From contig CAYTPW010000013.1 of the NCBI GenBank assembly GCA_964439935.1, forward strand, positions 1 through 64,000: 64,000 nt of DNA. The letters run 5' to 3'. The position numbers and the translations under genes are program-made. The DNA is from JABMQW01 sp964439935 (GTDB lineage Bacteria; Fidelibacterota; Marinisomatia; Marinisomatales; TCS56). Positions 9,591 through 18,387 of the stretch are shown one piece after another. The notes under the pieces are model-generated. The model was not told the origin of the DNA, searched no databases, and was given only the letters and a program-made list of their open reading frames with translations. Every line of letters starts with the position of its first letter. Positions within the stretch are counted from its first letter, which is position 1.

Positions 9591-12590
9591 TTATATTCCC
9601 GATGATTCCTGTTCATCCATCGATTCGATATCATTGGAGGGATCACCCGGTTTCAGAATAATTCCTTTACCGGACACTCCGTCGACGTGGATTTGCACGG
9701 TTCTGTCCAGCTCCAGCCAACTTATGAAGGTTTGCTCGGCCTTGGGAGCAGTATTACCGAGCCAATCCCAATCAATTGCATCGGTTTTATTCTTGGGATT
9801 AATTGTAAAATAAGCAATTTTCATCCCGGTAACAATTTGAAAAAAATGACTGCCAAATGACGGATCAATGCTGTAGTTACCCATTCCCACCTCAACAATA
9901 ACTTTAGCATTTGATATTTGATCCCAGCGCACTGGAATCCCTAACCAGGGATCAGCTGAACCCCAGCGTCCGGGTCCGATTAAAATGTATGGTCTTTGGG
10001 AGCCGTAGGTCTGATTAAATTCAGCAATCTCGGCTGCTATCGCGACTGTTTTGGCCGCGTTAAAATTATCTTTTTTGACTACCAGAATATTACGAATATT
10101 GTTGATTGAACCATCGCCAAGCGTTATGGAACTTCTAGTCAGGAGCTGATCGGTATTAATTGTCTCAAGGTTTACAGTCGATTCCAGCTTGGAAGTAATC
10201 ATCGGACGGATTTGCAGTAAACAGAACTCTGGTTTACTCTGCCGGTCTTTTGGCAGATTTACAGCAAATTCCATTTCTACCGGACCACCCAGGGCAGTCA
10301 TTCCAATTGACAGCAGTTCATCAATTATTTCAGCTAGCGGGAATAGACGCCATTTCAGAATGGGAGCAAATGTCACTACCCTGGTACCATCGTAGCTCAA
10401 TGAATCTCTGATTACTGAATCTTCGGCGCAGACAACGCTGCCTACTGCCTTGAGTGTACCATCCTTTTCAGCCTGTGATAACGGTAATTGAACAAGGCCG
10501 ATCATTTCGCTCAATTTTCCAGATTGTTTCCGAGCCTTTAAATTGAGTGCATAAAAGGAATTTTGGGAAGCGGCAATCGTGGCTTTGACCGAATAGAACT
10601 GAGGCAAAATTGCCGGATATTTTGGCGAGAAACGCAGCGCTTTTTCGCCTTCAACGATTGTCCGGCCCAATCCGAGTGCTACGAAGGCAATTCCTTCTTC
10701 GCGCTTCATATAAGAAACGGGATAATAATTGTAATTTTGAACTACTCCGCTGAATGCTGGATAAAAATGAGAATCGTGCTGCTGTCCGACCAATTCCTGG
10801 ATGACAACAGCCATTTTTTCTTCTTCTAATCGTCGTGAGGAATTCTCCAAAATAGCCTGTGGCCCCTGATAAAACATTGATGCATAGACCAGTTTAATCA
10901 GCTTTATCAGGCCAGCAACGCGGGCGTCAAGTGTTTTAGCATGATTGGGGTACATATAGGTGGTGTATATTCCGGCCAATGGCTGATAAGCTGAGTCCTC
11001 CAGCAGACTTGAGGAACGAACAGCAACGGGTGTACGGATCCGAGATAGATAAACTGTTAAATTATTGACCAGTTCGTGCGAGAAGGAGCCTTTGATGAAA
11101 AGGTTATCGATCTTCTTGTTGTCAGTCAGCGATAAAGCCTGTTCCCAGAGCTGATTACGGGTCATGAACCGGTCGAATTCATCGGTTCCCAGCACAGCGC
11201 TTTGGGGAATTTTGAAAATAACAGCGGGAAATTTGGTACGGATACCGGATTCTTTCAGCATTTTACCAGCGAATGCCAGGCCGCGCGCTTTGCCTCCCAA
11301 AGATCCCTGCGCCAGGCGGGTGAAAATTACCGACGGGTCGAAGGTATCGCTTGAAAAATCAATGATCTGACCGTAGCGTTGCTGAGTCTGACCTTCGTTA
11401 ATGATCTGGATGATTGTCTGGCGGTGTTCCTCGGTGGTTTGAAAATTGGATTCTCGTAGGGGGCGGATTTTTGACGATAATTCAAATTCGCTGCGTGCCG
11501 CCAACCAGTTAGAGATATGGTTATGCTCGGCATGGTAAATGAATGATTCATCCGGAACTGTTTTTAACAGAGCCACCAGTTCAGATAGATTGGCTGCCAT
11601 TGCTATCGATTTGCCGTCGGGCATTCTGAATATAAAATCACCGAATCCAAAATTAGTTATAATGAAATCTTCGATATCACGGAGCAATCTGATGGACTTT
11701 TTGAATAGAAAATGAGCCCTGATTCCATGGGCAAGATCGCGTACATTCTCATGCCGTGACTGCAGCATAATCGGCATCACCGGATCTTGTTTGCGAACCC
11801 ATTTGACAAATTTTAAACCAGCTTTAGGATCCTTTTGGCCTTTAATGGGAAAATTTATATCCGATACGATACCGAGTATATTTCCGCGGTAGCGACGGTA
11901 ATATCTCTGTGCTTCTTCATAGGTGCTGGTTAATAAAATCTTTGGACGACCACGTAAATGAAGCAGTCGCTGAGCAGCATTCAGACTCTTGCTCACCAGC
12001 TGATTGGTATAATTAACAATCACTTTGTAGATTAGTGGTAAAATGATTGAGTAATCACGGGGAGTGTCCTCAATAACGATAATGACGCCTACATCACCAA
12101 TCTGGACATCGCGGCGGACATTTTGCCGGTCTTCGATAAATTTGATTATTGCCGGATATAGATTTGCATTGCCGGTCCAGATGAAAATCCGATTAAATGT
12201 TTTATTGTGGGTTTGCAATGGCAGATGAGTTAATTCCGATTCATCGGAGGCTAACAGGATCACCGGCTTCTTGGGGAATTTTTCTTTAACTCTTTCTCCA
12301 AAAGTGACCGGATCCATATCGGAAATACGTGCCATGACTAGTACCAGGTCAAATTTCCGCTTGGAAAGCCGTACCAGAGCTTCCGCCGCCGTGGATTCGC
12401 GCCAGACCCGTGGAGCAGCGGTAAAATTCATACCCAGGTATTCATTAAGAATTTGTTCTGTGAGTTGACCATCCTCTTCCAGAATGAAAGCATCATAGGG
12501 ACTGGCAACCAGCAGAATTTCATACACGCGGTGCAACATCAATTCATGTAAATTGAAGGTCGGTGATGGTGTGAACTCGATCTTTCGCAT
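9591..12590 (-). CDS. receiver-like domains fused to PEP-synthase-type ATP-grasp (PEP/pyruvate-binding) protein
   Basis: 999 residues from ATG 12590; the frame is open to 12692, but this ATG best matches the domain start. Two receiver-like alpha/beta domains come first. One, at about residues 15-125, has FDLVLVMARISDMDPVTF in place of a classical phosphoacceptor strand. The other, at about 217-290, has ILGIVSDINFP, which keeps an Asp. From about residue 425 the protein matches the PEP synthase/pyruvate phosphate dikinase nucleotide-binding domain: GSLGGKARGLAFAGKML, then AVRSSSLLEDSAYQPLAGIY, then IGPGRWGSADPWLGIPV. I see no phosphohistidine swivel motif and no C-terminal PEP/pyruvate barrel, so it is not a complete PEP synthase. 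It may be a signal-controlled phosphotransferase. It is divergent from comF. Confidence 0.8.
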   Translation of the reverse strand: MRKIEFTPSPTFNLHELMLHRVYEILLVASPYDAFILEEDGQLTEQILNEYLGMNFTAAPRVWRESTAAEALVRLSKRKFDLVLVMARISDMDPVTFGERVKEKFPKKPVILLASDESELTHLPLQTHNKTFNRIFIWTGNANLYPAIIKFIEDRQNVRRDVQIGDVGVIIVIEDTPRDYSIILPLIYKVIVNYTNQLVSKSLNAAQRLLHLRGRPKILLTSTYEEAQRYYRRYRGNILGIVSDINFPIKGQKDPKAGLKFVKWVRKQDPVMPIMLQSRHENVRDLAHGIRAHFLFKKSIRLLRDIEDFIITNFGFGDFIFRMPDGKSIAMAANLSELVALLKTVPDESFIYHAEHNHISNWLAARSEFELSSKIRPLRESNFQTTEEHRQTIIQIINEGQTQQRYGQIIDFSSDTFDPSVIFTRLAQGSLGGKARGLAFAGKMLKESGIRTKFPAVIFKIPQSAVLGTDEFDRFMTRNQLWEQALSLTDNKKIDNLFIKGSFSHELVNNLTVYLSRIRTPVAVRSSSLLEDSAYQPLAGIYTTYMYPNHAKTLDARVAGLIKLIKLVYASMFYQGPQAILENSSRRLEEEKMAVVIQELVGQQHDSHFYPAFSGVVQNYNYYPVSYMKREEGIAFVALGLGRTIVEGEKALRFSPKYPAILPQFYSVKATIAASQNSFYALNLKARKQSGKLSEMIGLVQLPLSQAEKDGTLKAVGSVVCAEDSVIRDSLSYDGTRVVTFAPILKWRLFPLAEIIDELLSIGMTALGGPVEMEFAVNLPKDRQSKPEFCLLQIRPMITSKLESTVNLETINTDQLLTRSSITLGDGSINNIRNILVVKKDNFNAAKTVAIAAEIAEFNQTYGSQRPYILIGPGRWGSADPWLGIPVRWDQISNAKVIVEVGMGNYSIDPSFGSHFFQIVTGMKIAYFTINPKNKTDAIDWDWLGNTAPKAEQTFISWLELDRTVQIHVDGVSGKGIILKPGDPSNDIESMDEQESSGI

Positions 12591-12700
12591 GTATAAAAAT
12601 AGCTGCCGGGAGTTAAATTTGAAACAGTATAATTTATTTTCAGGATTATTTGAGAGCAGAATATGACACAGAAACCTGAAAAAAAAGGGCAAAGTTAGAA

Positions 12701-13375
12701 TTGAAGTTCAACATCGTCCCTCTGGCAAATTCGATTCTGAATATGATTTATCCCAACAACTGCCGGATTTGTGGTGCAGCCTTTGATTCCAGCGCTATCA
12801 TCTGCGAAAAATGTATCGTCTTTTTAGAGCCGACCGGACTGGGCAACTGGATCGATCGTGTGACATTTTCCGATAATATTGATCAAGCCTACAGTTGCTG
12901 GTATTTTAACGATCAAATTCAGCAGTTAATTCATACAATGAAATATTTAGATAGTGCTAAATTTGGCGCTATTCTGGGCTCAAAATTGGGTCAACTCTTT
13001 GAGAATGAAGTGAAAGAGCAGGTGGATGTGTTAACCGCCGTACCGTTGCACCCGGTAAAAGCACGAGAACGGGGGTACAATCAAGCGGAATGGATAGCAC
13101 GGGGCTTAGGGAAACAATGGCAATTGCCCTGTGATTTCAAACTGGTAAGACGTGTTAAAGACACCTTAAGCCAGACAACCCTGGCCAGCAGTGAGCGATT
13201 GGAAAATATGCTTAATGCATTTAAAATAATACATTCTCCGCATGATCTGCGGATTGGAATCGTTGATGATGTTCTTACAACCGGCGCAACAATCTCGGCC
13301 TGTGCTACAATCCTAAAATCAGCTGGTGCTAAACAGATTGTTGCAATTACCTGCTGTACACCAAAATTTGAATAA
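12701..13375 (+). CDS. comF: ComF family phosphoribosyltransferase-like protein
   Basis: 224 residues. An N-terminal zinc-finger region (CRICG ... CEKC, residues about 20-40) is followed by a phosphoribosyltransferase domain with the PRPP loop IGIVDDVLTTGATISACA near the C-terminus. HPVKARERGYNQAEWIARGL is the standard ComF signature. ComF proteins take part in DNA uptake or the processing of incoming strands and replication-associated repair in several bacteria. The chosen start is TTG 12701, because ILNMIYPNNCRICG aligns with the usual ComF N-terminus; ATG 12743 is a shorter alternative. The pgk gene follows 17 bases on. Confidence 0.85.
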   Translation: MKFNIVPLANSILNMIYPNNCRICGAAFDSSAIICEKCIVFLEPTGLGNWIDRVTFSDNIDQAYSCWYFNDQIQQLIHTMKYLDSAKFGAILGSKLGQLFENEVKEQVDVLTAVPLHPVKARERGYNQAEWIARGLGKQWQLPCDFKLVRRVKDTLSQTTLASSERLENMLNAFKIIHSPHDLRIGIVDDVLTTGATISACATILKSAGAKQIVAITCCTPKFE

Positions 13376-13392
13376 AAATCAGGAATTTTCTA

Positions 13393-14580
13393 ATGTTAAA
13401 TACACTTAAATCCTATGATCTCAAATATAAACGTGTTTTGGTCAGAGTGGATTTTAATGTTCCCCTAAAAGCAGGTGTGGTTATCGATGATTTTCGGATC
13501 GAGGCGGCGCTGCCAACTATTCAACATTGTTTGAATTCCGGTGCCTCGGTTGTATTGATGTCGCATTTAGGTCGACCAAACGGTGAAATTATACCTGAGT
13601 TAAGTCTGATTCCGGTTGGGGAAACACTGGCGGATTTACTGGAAAAATCAATAAAATTTTCACATGATTGTGTATCTGAAGATGCCCGCGATGTTTCCCT
13701 GGGGCTGAGTTCCGGTGAAGTCCATTTACTGGAGAATCTTCGTTTCCACAAGGAAGAAACCAGTAATGACTTCAACTTCAGCGCTTTACTTGCCAAACAT
13801 GGCAGTATCTATATCAATGATGCTTTTGGTACAGCCCATCGCGCGCATGCTTCAAATGTTGGGGTGGCAACTCATTTCTCGCAGCGTGGAATTGGCTTCC
13901 TGGTGGAGAAGGAGATCGAATTTTTAAGAGAAGTTATTCAAAGGCCGAAGCAGCCACTGGTTGTGATTTTAGGTGGTGCAAAAGTTGGCTCGAAACTGAG
14001 CCTGATCAATCGCTTTTTGAACGATGCCGATCGAATCATAATCGGTGGTGGTATGGCTTTTACCTTTCTCCAGGCAATGGGAATGAAAGTAGGCGGCTCC
14101 CTAGTTGATTCTTCAATGCTGCGTACAGCCCATCGAATTATCGAAACAGCTGCCGCGCATAAGACCGAATTATTGTTTCCGCTGGATGTGGTCTGTGCCA
14201 CATCTCCGGATAAGCCGGAACCAAGTAAAATTTATGACGTAGATGAAATTCCTGATGATCAGATGGGTCTGGATATCGGTGAAAAAACAATTGCTAAATT
14301 TGAATCGGTGATCGAGAATGCCAGTACGATAATCTGGAATGGACCGATGGGAGTATTCGAATCGCCTGGATTCGAAACAGGTACGCGGAAAATCGCGGCG
14401 GCCATCGCCAGCGCTACCAGCAATGGCGCAACCTCGGTTGTCGGTGGAGGTGATTCAGCCGCGGCCGTAAAAAATTATGATTTAATGGATCAGATTTCTC
14501 ATGTCTCAACCGGCGGAGGTGCTTCACTGGTGCTTCTAAGCGGTGCGGTCCTGCCGGCCATAAACATATTGGAGCGATAG
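13393..14580 (+). CDS. pgk: phosphoglycerate kinase
   Basis: 395 residues, normal for the family, which transfers phosphate from 1,3-bisphosphoglycerate to ADP in glycolysis. The signature RVLVRVDFNVPL lies at about residues 14-25. Further motifs are LMSHLGRPNGE, FGTAHRAHASNVG, the hinge/nucleotide segment LGGAKVGSKL and the C-terminal GGGDSAAAV with STGGGASL. It is followed without a gap by tpiA, the next-but-one glycolytic enzyme, and then secG, a gene order found in many bacteria. Confidence 0.97.
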   Translation: MLNTLKSYDLKYKRVLVRVDFNVPLKAGVVIDDFRIEAALPTIQHCLNSGASVVLMSHLGRPNGEIIPELSLIPVGETLADLLEKSIKFSHDCVSEDARDVSLGLSSGEVHLLENLRFHKEETSNDFNFSALLAKHGSIYINDAFGTAHRAHASNVGVATHFSQRGIGFLVEKEIEFLREVIQRPKQPLVVILGGAKVGSKLSLINRFLNDADRIIIGGGMAFTFLQAMGMKVGGSLVDSSMLRTAHRIIETAAAHKTELLFPLDVVCATSPDKPEPSKIYDVDEIPDDQMGLDIGEKTIAKFESVIENASTIIWNGPMGVFESPGFETGTRKIAAAIASATSNGATSVVGGGDSAAAVKNYDLMDQISHVSTGGGASLVLLSGAVLPAINILER

Positions 14581-15357
14581 ATGATCAATCAACCGATTGT
14601 AGCTGGAAACTGGAAAATGTTTAAGACTCCGCAGGAGGGGTTTTCGTTCGTCAATGAATGTATCAATTTGCTTTTGAAAATTAAGGGGGTGAACGTTATA
14701 TTCTGCCCGCCTTTTACGGCGCTTTTTCACATAGAGAGCATATTGAAGACTACACCTTTCAGTCTGGCTGCACAGAATGTCCATTTTGCCGATAAAGGTG
14801 CCTTTACTGGTGAGATATCAACCGCTATGCTGCAAGCCTGTGGCGTTGAGTTGGTTATTATCGGCCATTCTGAACGCCGGCATATATTTAATGAATCGGA
14901 AAAGTGGATCAATGCGAAAGTACTGGCAGCTCTGCAGGCCGGTCTGAAACCAATTCTTTGCATCGGTGAAACCCTCAATCAAAGACAAGCAGGTGAAACT
15001 GACAGCATATTGAATAGGCAGCTGGAAGCAGGTTTAAAAGGTGTGTCTGAAGCGGATATGGAAGAGGTTGTTATTGCCTATGAACCGGTATGGGCGATCG
15101 GCACCGGTGTTACTGCCAATATCAAACAGGTCAGCGAAGCCCATAATACAGTTCGTGAAATTCTGAAAAAATTGTATTCCGGGAAAGCTGCCAGCCAGAT
15201 GGCAATACTGTATGGTGGTTCAGTTAAACCGGACAATTCCGCTGAGTTGATTAAAACGCCGGGAGTGGATGGATTTTTAATCGGCGGTGCTTCACTGAAT
15301 GTTGACTCTTTTACGACCATAGTTAAAATAGTTCAAGAAAATTACCCAAAGGAATAA
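14581..15357 (+). CDS. tpiA: triosephosphate isomerase
   Basis: 258 residues. It interconverts dihydroxyacetone phosphate and glyceraldehyde 3-phosphate in the cytoplasm. The catalytic residues are visible: Lys12 in AGNWKMFK, the electrophile His96 in IIGHSERR, and the base Glu168 in AYEPVWAIGTG. The phosphate-binding YGGSVKPDN and the C-terminal GFLIGGASL are intact. The ATG directly follows the pgk stop, so the two genes are translationally linked. secG follows three bases after its stop. Confidence 0.97.
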   Translation: MINQPIVAGNWKMFKTPQEGFSFVNECINLLLKIKGVNVIFCPPFTALFHIESILKTTPFSLAAQNVHFADKGAFTGEISTAMLQACGVELVIIGHSERRHIFNESEKWINAKVLAALQAGLKPILCIGETLNQRQAGETDSILNRQLEAGLKGVSEADMEEVVIAYEPVWAIGTGVTANIKQVSEAHNTVREILKKLYSGKAASQMAILYGGSVKPDNSAELIKTPGVDGFLIGGASLNVDSFTTIVKIVQENYPKE

Positions 15358-15360
15358 ATC

Positions 15361-15702
15361 GTGTACGGATTTTTAATTGGAATTGAAACACTTGTTGCAA
15401 TTTTTTTAGTAACTGTTATCCTGATGCAGGCCAGCCAGGGGGGCGGTCTGGCCGGATCGATCGGTGGCGGATTCACCAACCAGGTTTTTGGCGGACGTGG
15501 TGCTGCGTCATTATTAAGTAAAATTACCACCGGATTAGCGATAGCGTTTATGTCGATAGCGGTGCTGATCAGTTTATTGTCGTCGGTGCGAGTCTCCCAA
15601 TCCCATTCAATATTGAAACAGGAATCGGAGGACAGGATCGTTTCGCCGGCCTCCAATCTTTCCCGACCATCCGGTCAGGATGATCAATTGATCCTGGAAT
15701 AA
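15361..15702 (+). CDS. secG: preprotein translocase subunit SecG
   Basis: 113 residues starting at GTG 15361. Two membrane segments (about residues 3-24 and 55-75) flank the short cytoplasmic loop ASQGGGLAGSIGGGFTNQVF, the hallmark of SecG. The protein is an auxiliary part of the SecYEG channel for protein export. A Ser/Gln-rich tail of about 35 residues follows the second membrane segment. It ends the pgk-tpiA-secG cluster and is followed by tRNA-Leu, also a common order. Confidence 0.9.
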   Translation: MYGFLIGIETLVAIFLVTVILMQASQGGGLAGSIGGGFTNQVFGGRGAASLLSKITTGLAIAFMSIAVLISLLSSVRVSQSHSILKQESEDRIVSPASNLSRPSGQDDQLILE

Positions 15703-15711
15703 TTTGCTATT

Positions 15712-15795
15712 GCCGAAGTGGTGGAATTGGTAGACACGCTATCTTGAGGGGGTAGTGCTCAAACGGGTGTGCGGGTTCGAGTCCCGCCTTCGGCA
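15712..15795 (+). tRNA. tRNA-Leu (anticodon GAG)
   Basis: 84 bases with a type II cloverleaf. The acceptor is GCCGAAG/CTTCGGC with discriminator A, and the anticodon stem CTATC/GGTAG holds loop TTGAGGG (GAG). A long variable arm and a GCGGGTTCGAGTCCCGC T arm complete it. CCA is not encoded. A degraded copy of its T arm and acceptor occurs at 18347-18369. Confidence 0.95.
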
Positions 15796-15912
15796 CTTTT
15801 GATTTATCTTTTGTAAAACTATTTTCTGATATTAAAACAAAAATCTGGATGCTCTTGATCATCCTGTGGTGTAGCTGGTCAGTATTTAATCAGATCAGGA
15901 GAATATCCGCAC

Positions 15913-16806
15913 CTAATGCCAAAACTTCAGATCTCGGTAGCCAATTAGCTGAATATTTCGTCTTTCGATCACTTCCTGTAATTGTGTACTCATTAAAGCT
16001 TTGGTTACCATAGCTCGATAAATTGCATCACCTTCTGCGCCAATATGCCAGGCTAATTCTTCGCCCTCAATGATCATTCCAGGGTGATCATAAAATTCCC
16101 AGGTACCGGGAGTAAGATTGTTGAGCACTTCAACTGCTGCTGCAACCATTTCCTCTAAAGTATTTACATCGCTGAAAAGACTGACCGATTTCATTGGTAA
16201 ATATCTTAGATTCGCATCTAGGTTATATTCTTTAACAAGATCGAATACCAGTCTCCTGACTACCGGTGAAATATTGGTAAAACCCATGTGCGGTGTAGCA
16301 TGGCTGGAATGCGGAAGATGCGCTAAAAGCAATTCGATTTGGGCTCTCAATTCGGTTTCAATTTCTGCCAGTTTCCAATTAGATGTTCCCAGCGCTTTAT
16401 CGGGCGGATAAGCTGAATCCGGCCAGGTCATTGGTAAGAAATAGCCCTTTTTATCTACTAGGCTGGGAGCGTTGGTTAGTGGTCCCCATTTGATGTTCTC
16501 CCATTCACTGTTCAGGGTTAAATGAATACCCACATCCAGACCCGGATTCTCGTTCAGCATACCAACAGCTTCCATAAAGTAATCACCGGGAACCATAACC
16601 TCAACAGCGGTTAATATCCCTTCCTGATATGCTTTAATGCAGCCGACATTGGCGTAGCGGGAGAATCCCATATCATCACCACGCACGATCAATCGAATTT
16701 GACCATCCCCGTGCTTCATGAAAGAAATAATCAAGAAAAACAGAGTAACGGAAAATATAACTAATACTTTTTTGGCAGAGAGTCTCATAATCAAGCGCTG
16801 ATTCAA
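15913..16806 (-). CDS. YdjC/ChbG-family carbohydrate deacetylase-like protein
   Basis: 297 residues. Residues about 13-28 are a hydrophobic anchor or signal segment, so the enzyme is probably exported or membrane-tethered, unlike cytoplasmic ChbG. The catalytic core is recognisable: RGDDMGFSRYAN holds the metal-binding Asp pair, VGIHLTLNSEW the first His, and HSSHATPHMGFT the second His motif. Members of this family remove acetyl groups from chitooligosaccharides or related glycans; the substrate here is unknown. It lies between the tRNA-Leu gene and a decayed tRNA-Leu fragment. A second Met at residue 7 is an alternative start. Confidence 0.8.
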   Translation of the reverse strand: MNQRLIMRLSAKKVLVIFSVTLFFLIISFMKHGDGQIRLIVRGDDMGFSRYANVGCIKAYQEGILTAVEVMVPGDYFMEAVGMLNENPGLDVGIHLTLNSEWENIKWGPLTNAPSLVDKKGYFLPMTWPDSAYPPDKALGTSNWKLAEIETELRAQIELLLAHLPHSSHATPHMGFTNISPVVRRLVFDLVKEYNLDANLRYLPMKSVSLFSDVNTLEEMVAAAVEVLNNLTPGTWEFYDHPGMIIEGEELAWHIGAEGDAIYRAMVTKALMSTQLQEVIERRNIQLIGYRDLKFWH

Positions 16807-16904
16807 AAATGTTTAGTTAGAATAATCTGCAACGCTGTATCATTTATTCTGATTCCTCCAGTTGGCAGTTGTTTGTTGCCTGAAGGATGTGAAGGGTCAT
16901 TTTA

Positions 16905-17324
16905 TCATTCAACGACAGTTTCATCAGTTGAAGAGGGTGGAAGCGTACCTTCTTTCAACCATATCAGTGCATCATCGTAATTAGTAAACGCCCTGGTACT
17001 GCTGGGTGATTTGAATTTGATCATTAGTTCATACATTCTTGAAAGTCCAAAAATGAAATTCTCATCGGCAACTAAAGCTGTTTTATTTTTGCCTTCCAAT
17101 CCCCAGTTGCCGGCGACAAATTCAGCAACCTTGCTGATTTGATCAGCTGTAAAGGAAGATACATCCGCCTGCCTTATATCCCAGAGGGAATTGGGCAGGT
17201 CGTAAATATCCCGATCAACGTAGATTTCCTTTAATTTACTCAATAGATCTTCAAAAGTTACTTTGCCGGTTATGGTTGCCGTTCGTATCTGGTTATCATG
17301 ATCAACTTTTATATCAATGGCCAT
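16905..17324 (-). CDS. small SpoIIAA/STAS-like protein, copy A of a tandem pair
   Basis: 139 residues, soluble, with no signal or membrane segment. Alternating strands and helices (the first strand is IKVDHDNQIRTATITGK, the last part AFTNYDDALIWLKEG) resemble the SpoIIAA-like/STAS fold, but I cannot assign a function. It is a clear paralogue of the neighbouring gene at 17381-17800: both have exactly 139 codons, share SLWDIR/SLWDMR, ADVSSFT and the tail TLxPSSTxETVV, and are preceded by related leader sequences. The pair arose by tandem duplication and has diverged. Confidence 0.6.
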   Translation of the reverse strand: MAIDIKVDHDNQIRTATITGKVTFEDLLSKLKEIYVDRDIYDLPNSLWDIRQADVSSFTADQISKVAEFVAGNWGLEGKNKTALVADENFIFGLSRMYELMIKFKSPSSTRAFTNYDDALIWLKEGTLPPSSTDETVVE

Positions 17325-17340
17325 AGCAAATCCCCCAACT

Positions 17341-17849
17341 GCTGGTGGTTGGTTCCTGTTGGCCGTGAAGGGTCATATTACTATCCAACAACAGTTTCGT
17401 AAGTTGAGGAGGGTGAAAGCGTACCATCTTTTAGCCAAGCCAGTGCATCATCGTAATCATGGAAGATCATTAATTTGACTGGGGACTTGAACTCGAGCTC
17501 CATTTGGAGCATTCGCGCAATTCCAAAAACAAAACTCTTTTCCGCGACAATTGCCGTTTTGTTTTTGCTATCTTTTCCCCAGTTGTCTGCGATGATTTTA
17601 GACAGCTGGTTGATATCACTGCTAGTAAATGAAGAAACATCAGCTTTTCTCATGTCCCACAGGGAATTGGATAGATCGACTAATTCCGGATCACCGTAAA
17701 TTTCCTCCAACTTACTTTTCAGGTAATCAAAAGTTAATTTACCAGCTATAGTCGTAATCCTTAATTGGTTGTCTTTATCGACTTCTATTTCAAATCTCAT
17801 AGCAATTATCTTATCTGATTCCACCAGATGCTGGTGGTTGGTTCCTGTT
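17341..17849. repeat. 20-bp direct repeats bracketing STAS-like copy B
   Basis: The sequence gctggtggttggttcctgtt occurs exactly at 17341-17360 and 17830-17849. A decayed third copy lies near 16864-16880. A separate exact 12-base repeat, gtgaagggtcat, occurs at 16889-16900 and 17365-17376. The spacing of about 476-489 bases equals the gene-plus-leader unit, so this is the trace of a tandem duplication. Confidence 0.8.
17381..17800 (-). CDS. small SpoIIAA/STAS-like protein, copy B of a tandem pair
   Basis: 139 residues from ATG 17800. The frame is open upstream to 17893, but this ATG aligns exactly with the start of the paralogue next door. It has the same layout: first strand FEIEVDKDNQLRITTIAGK, central SLWDMRKADVSSFTSSDI, a NKTAIVAEKSFVFGIARM segment, and the C-terminal DYDDALAWLKDGTLSPSSTY. 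A 20-base leader repeat lies just upstream (17830-17849) and recurs at 17341-17360 ahead of copy A. No partner genes indicate a role. Confidence 0.6.
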   Translation of the reverse strand: MRFEIEVDKDNQLRITTIAGKLTFDYLKSKLEEIYGDPELVDLSNSLWDMRKADVSSFTSSDINQLSKIIADNWGKDSKNKTAIVAEKSFVFGIARMLQMELEFKSPVKLMIFHDYDDALAWLKDGTLSPSSTYETVVG

Positions 17850-17893
17850 CTAGGCGCAGGATCATTATTTTTCCTCATAATAAGCCTAAACAA

Positions 17894-18346
17894 TTATCCC
17901 AACAGTTGTCTGTGTGTACTTTTATTGTTCGGAAGTAATAGTACGTACCTGCCTGAGTTGAGCGGGGTAGCCGTTGCACCGTAGAAATCAGCGTCCGGAG
18001 TGCATAAGCGTTTGTGTCGGATATTCCATACGAGACAAAGACCGCTTTTATCCGCCAATTACCATCAAAACTAGGCTGGAATAGCCCATAAAAACAATAT
18101 AAACCCAGACAAACCAGTAAACTATCCTTATAGCTCCGGGGACCCGCTGTCGGATCAGGCTGGCAACTCTATCACAATATTGATTTAACTGGCAATATGC
18201 ATTAGTCGATTTTAATGCTGTCATTATTCGAATTAGCTGTTAAATTCCGCCTGCTTTTTTAGACCGACCGTAAGCTGATAATTACCTAAATTATTCGACA
18301 ATAATGGTGCAAAACATAAAAAATTTAGTAGTAGGTGCGGAAGCGT
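17894..18346. other. intergenic stretch, no gene seen
   Basis: About 450 bases without a supportable frame. It separates the STAS-like pair from the tRNA-Leu remnant and the TPR gene. No convincing hairpin or transposase fragment is visible; decayed coding sequence is possible. Confidence 0.4.
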
Positions 18347-18369
18347 CGGGATTGAATCCTGCCTTCGGC
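18347..18369 (+). pseudogene. decayed 3' end of a tRNA-Leu gene (possible att remnant)
   Basis: These 23 bases match the T arm and acceptor of the tRNA-Leu(GAG) gene at 15772-15794 in 19 of 23 positions, ending in an identical GCCTTCGGC. Three of the four differences are transitions. No 5' half is present. Duplication of a tRNA 3' end is the usual scar of integration at a tRNA gene. Confidence 0.6.
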
Positions 18370-18387
18370 GCACACTGGAGGTTATGA

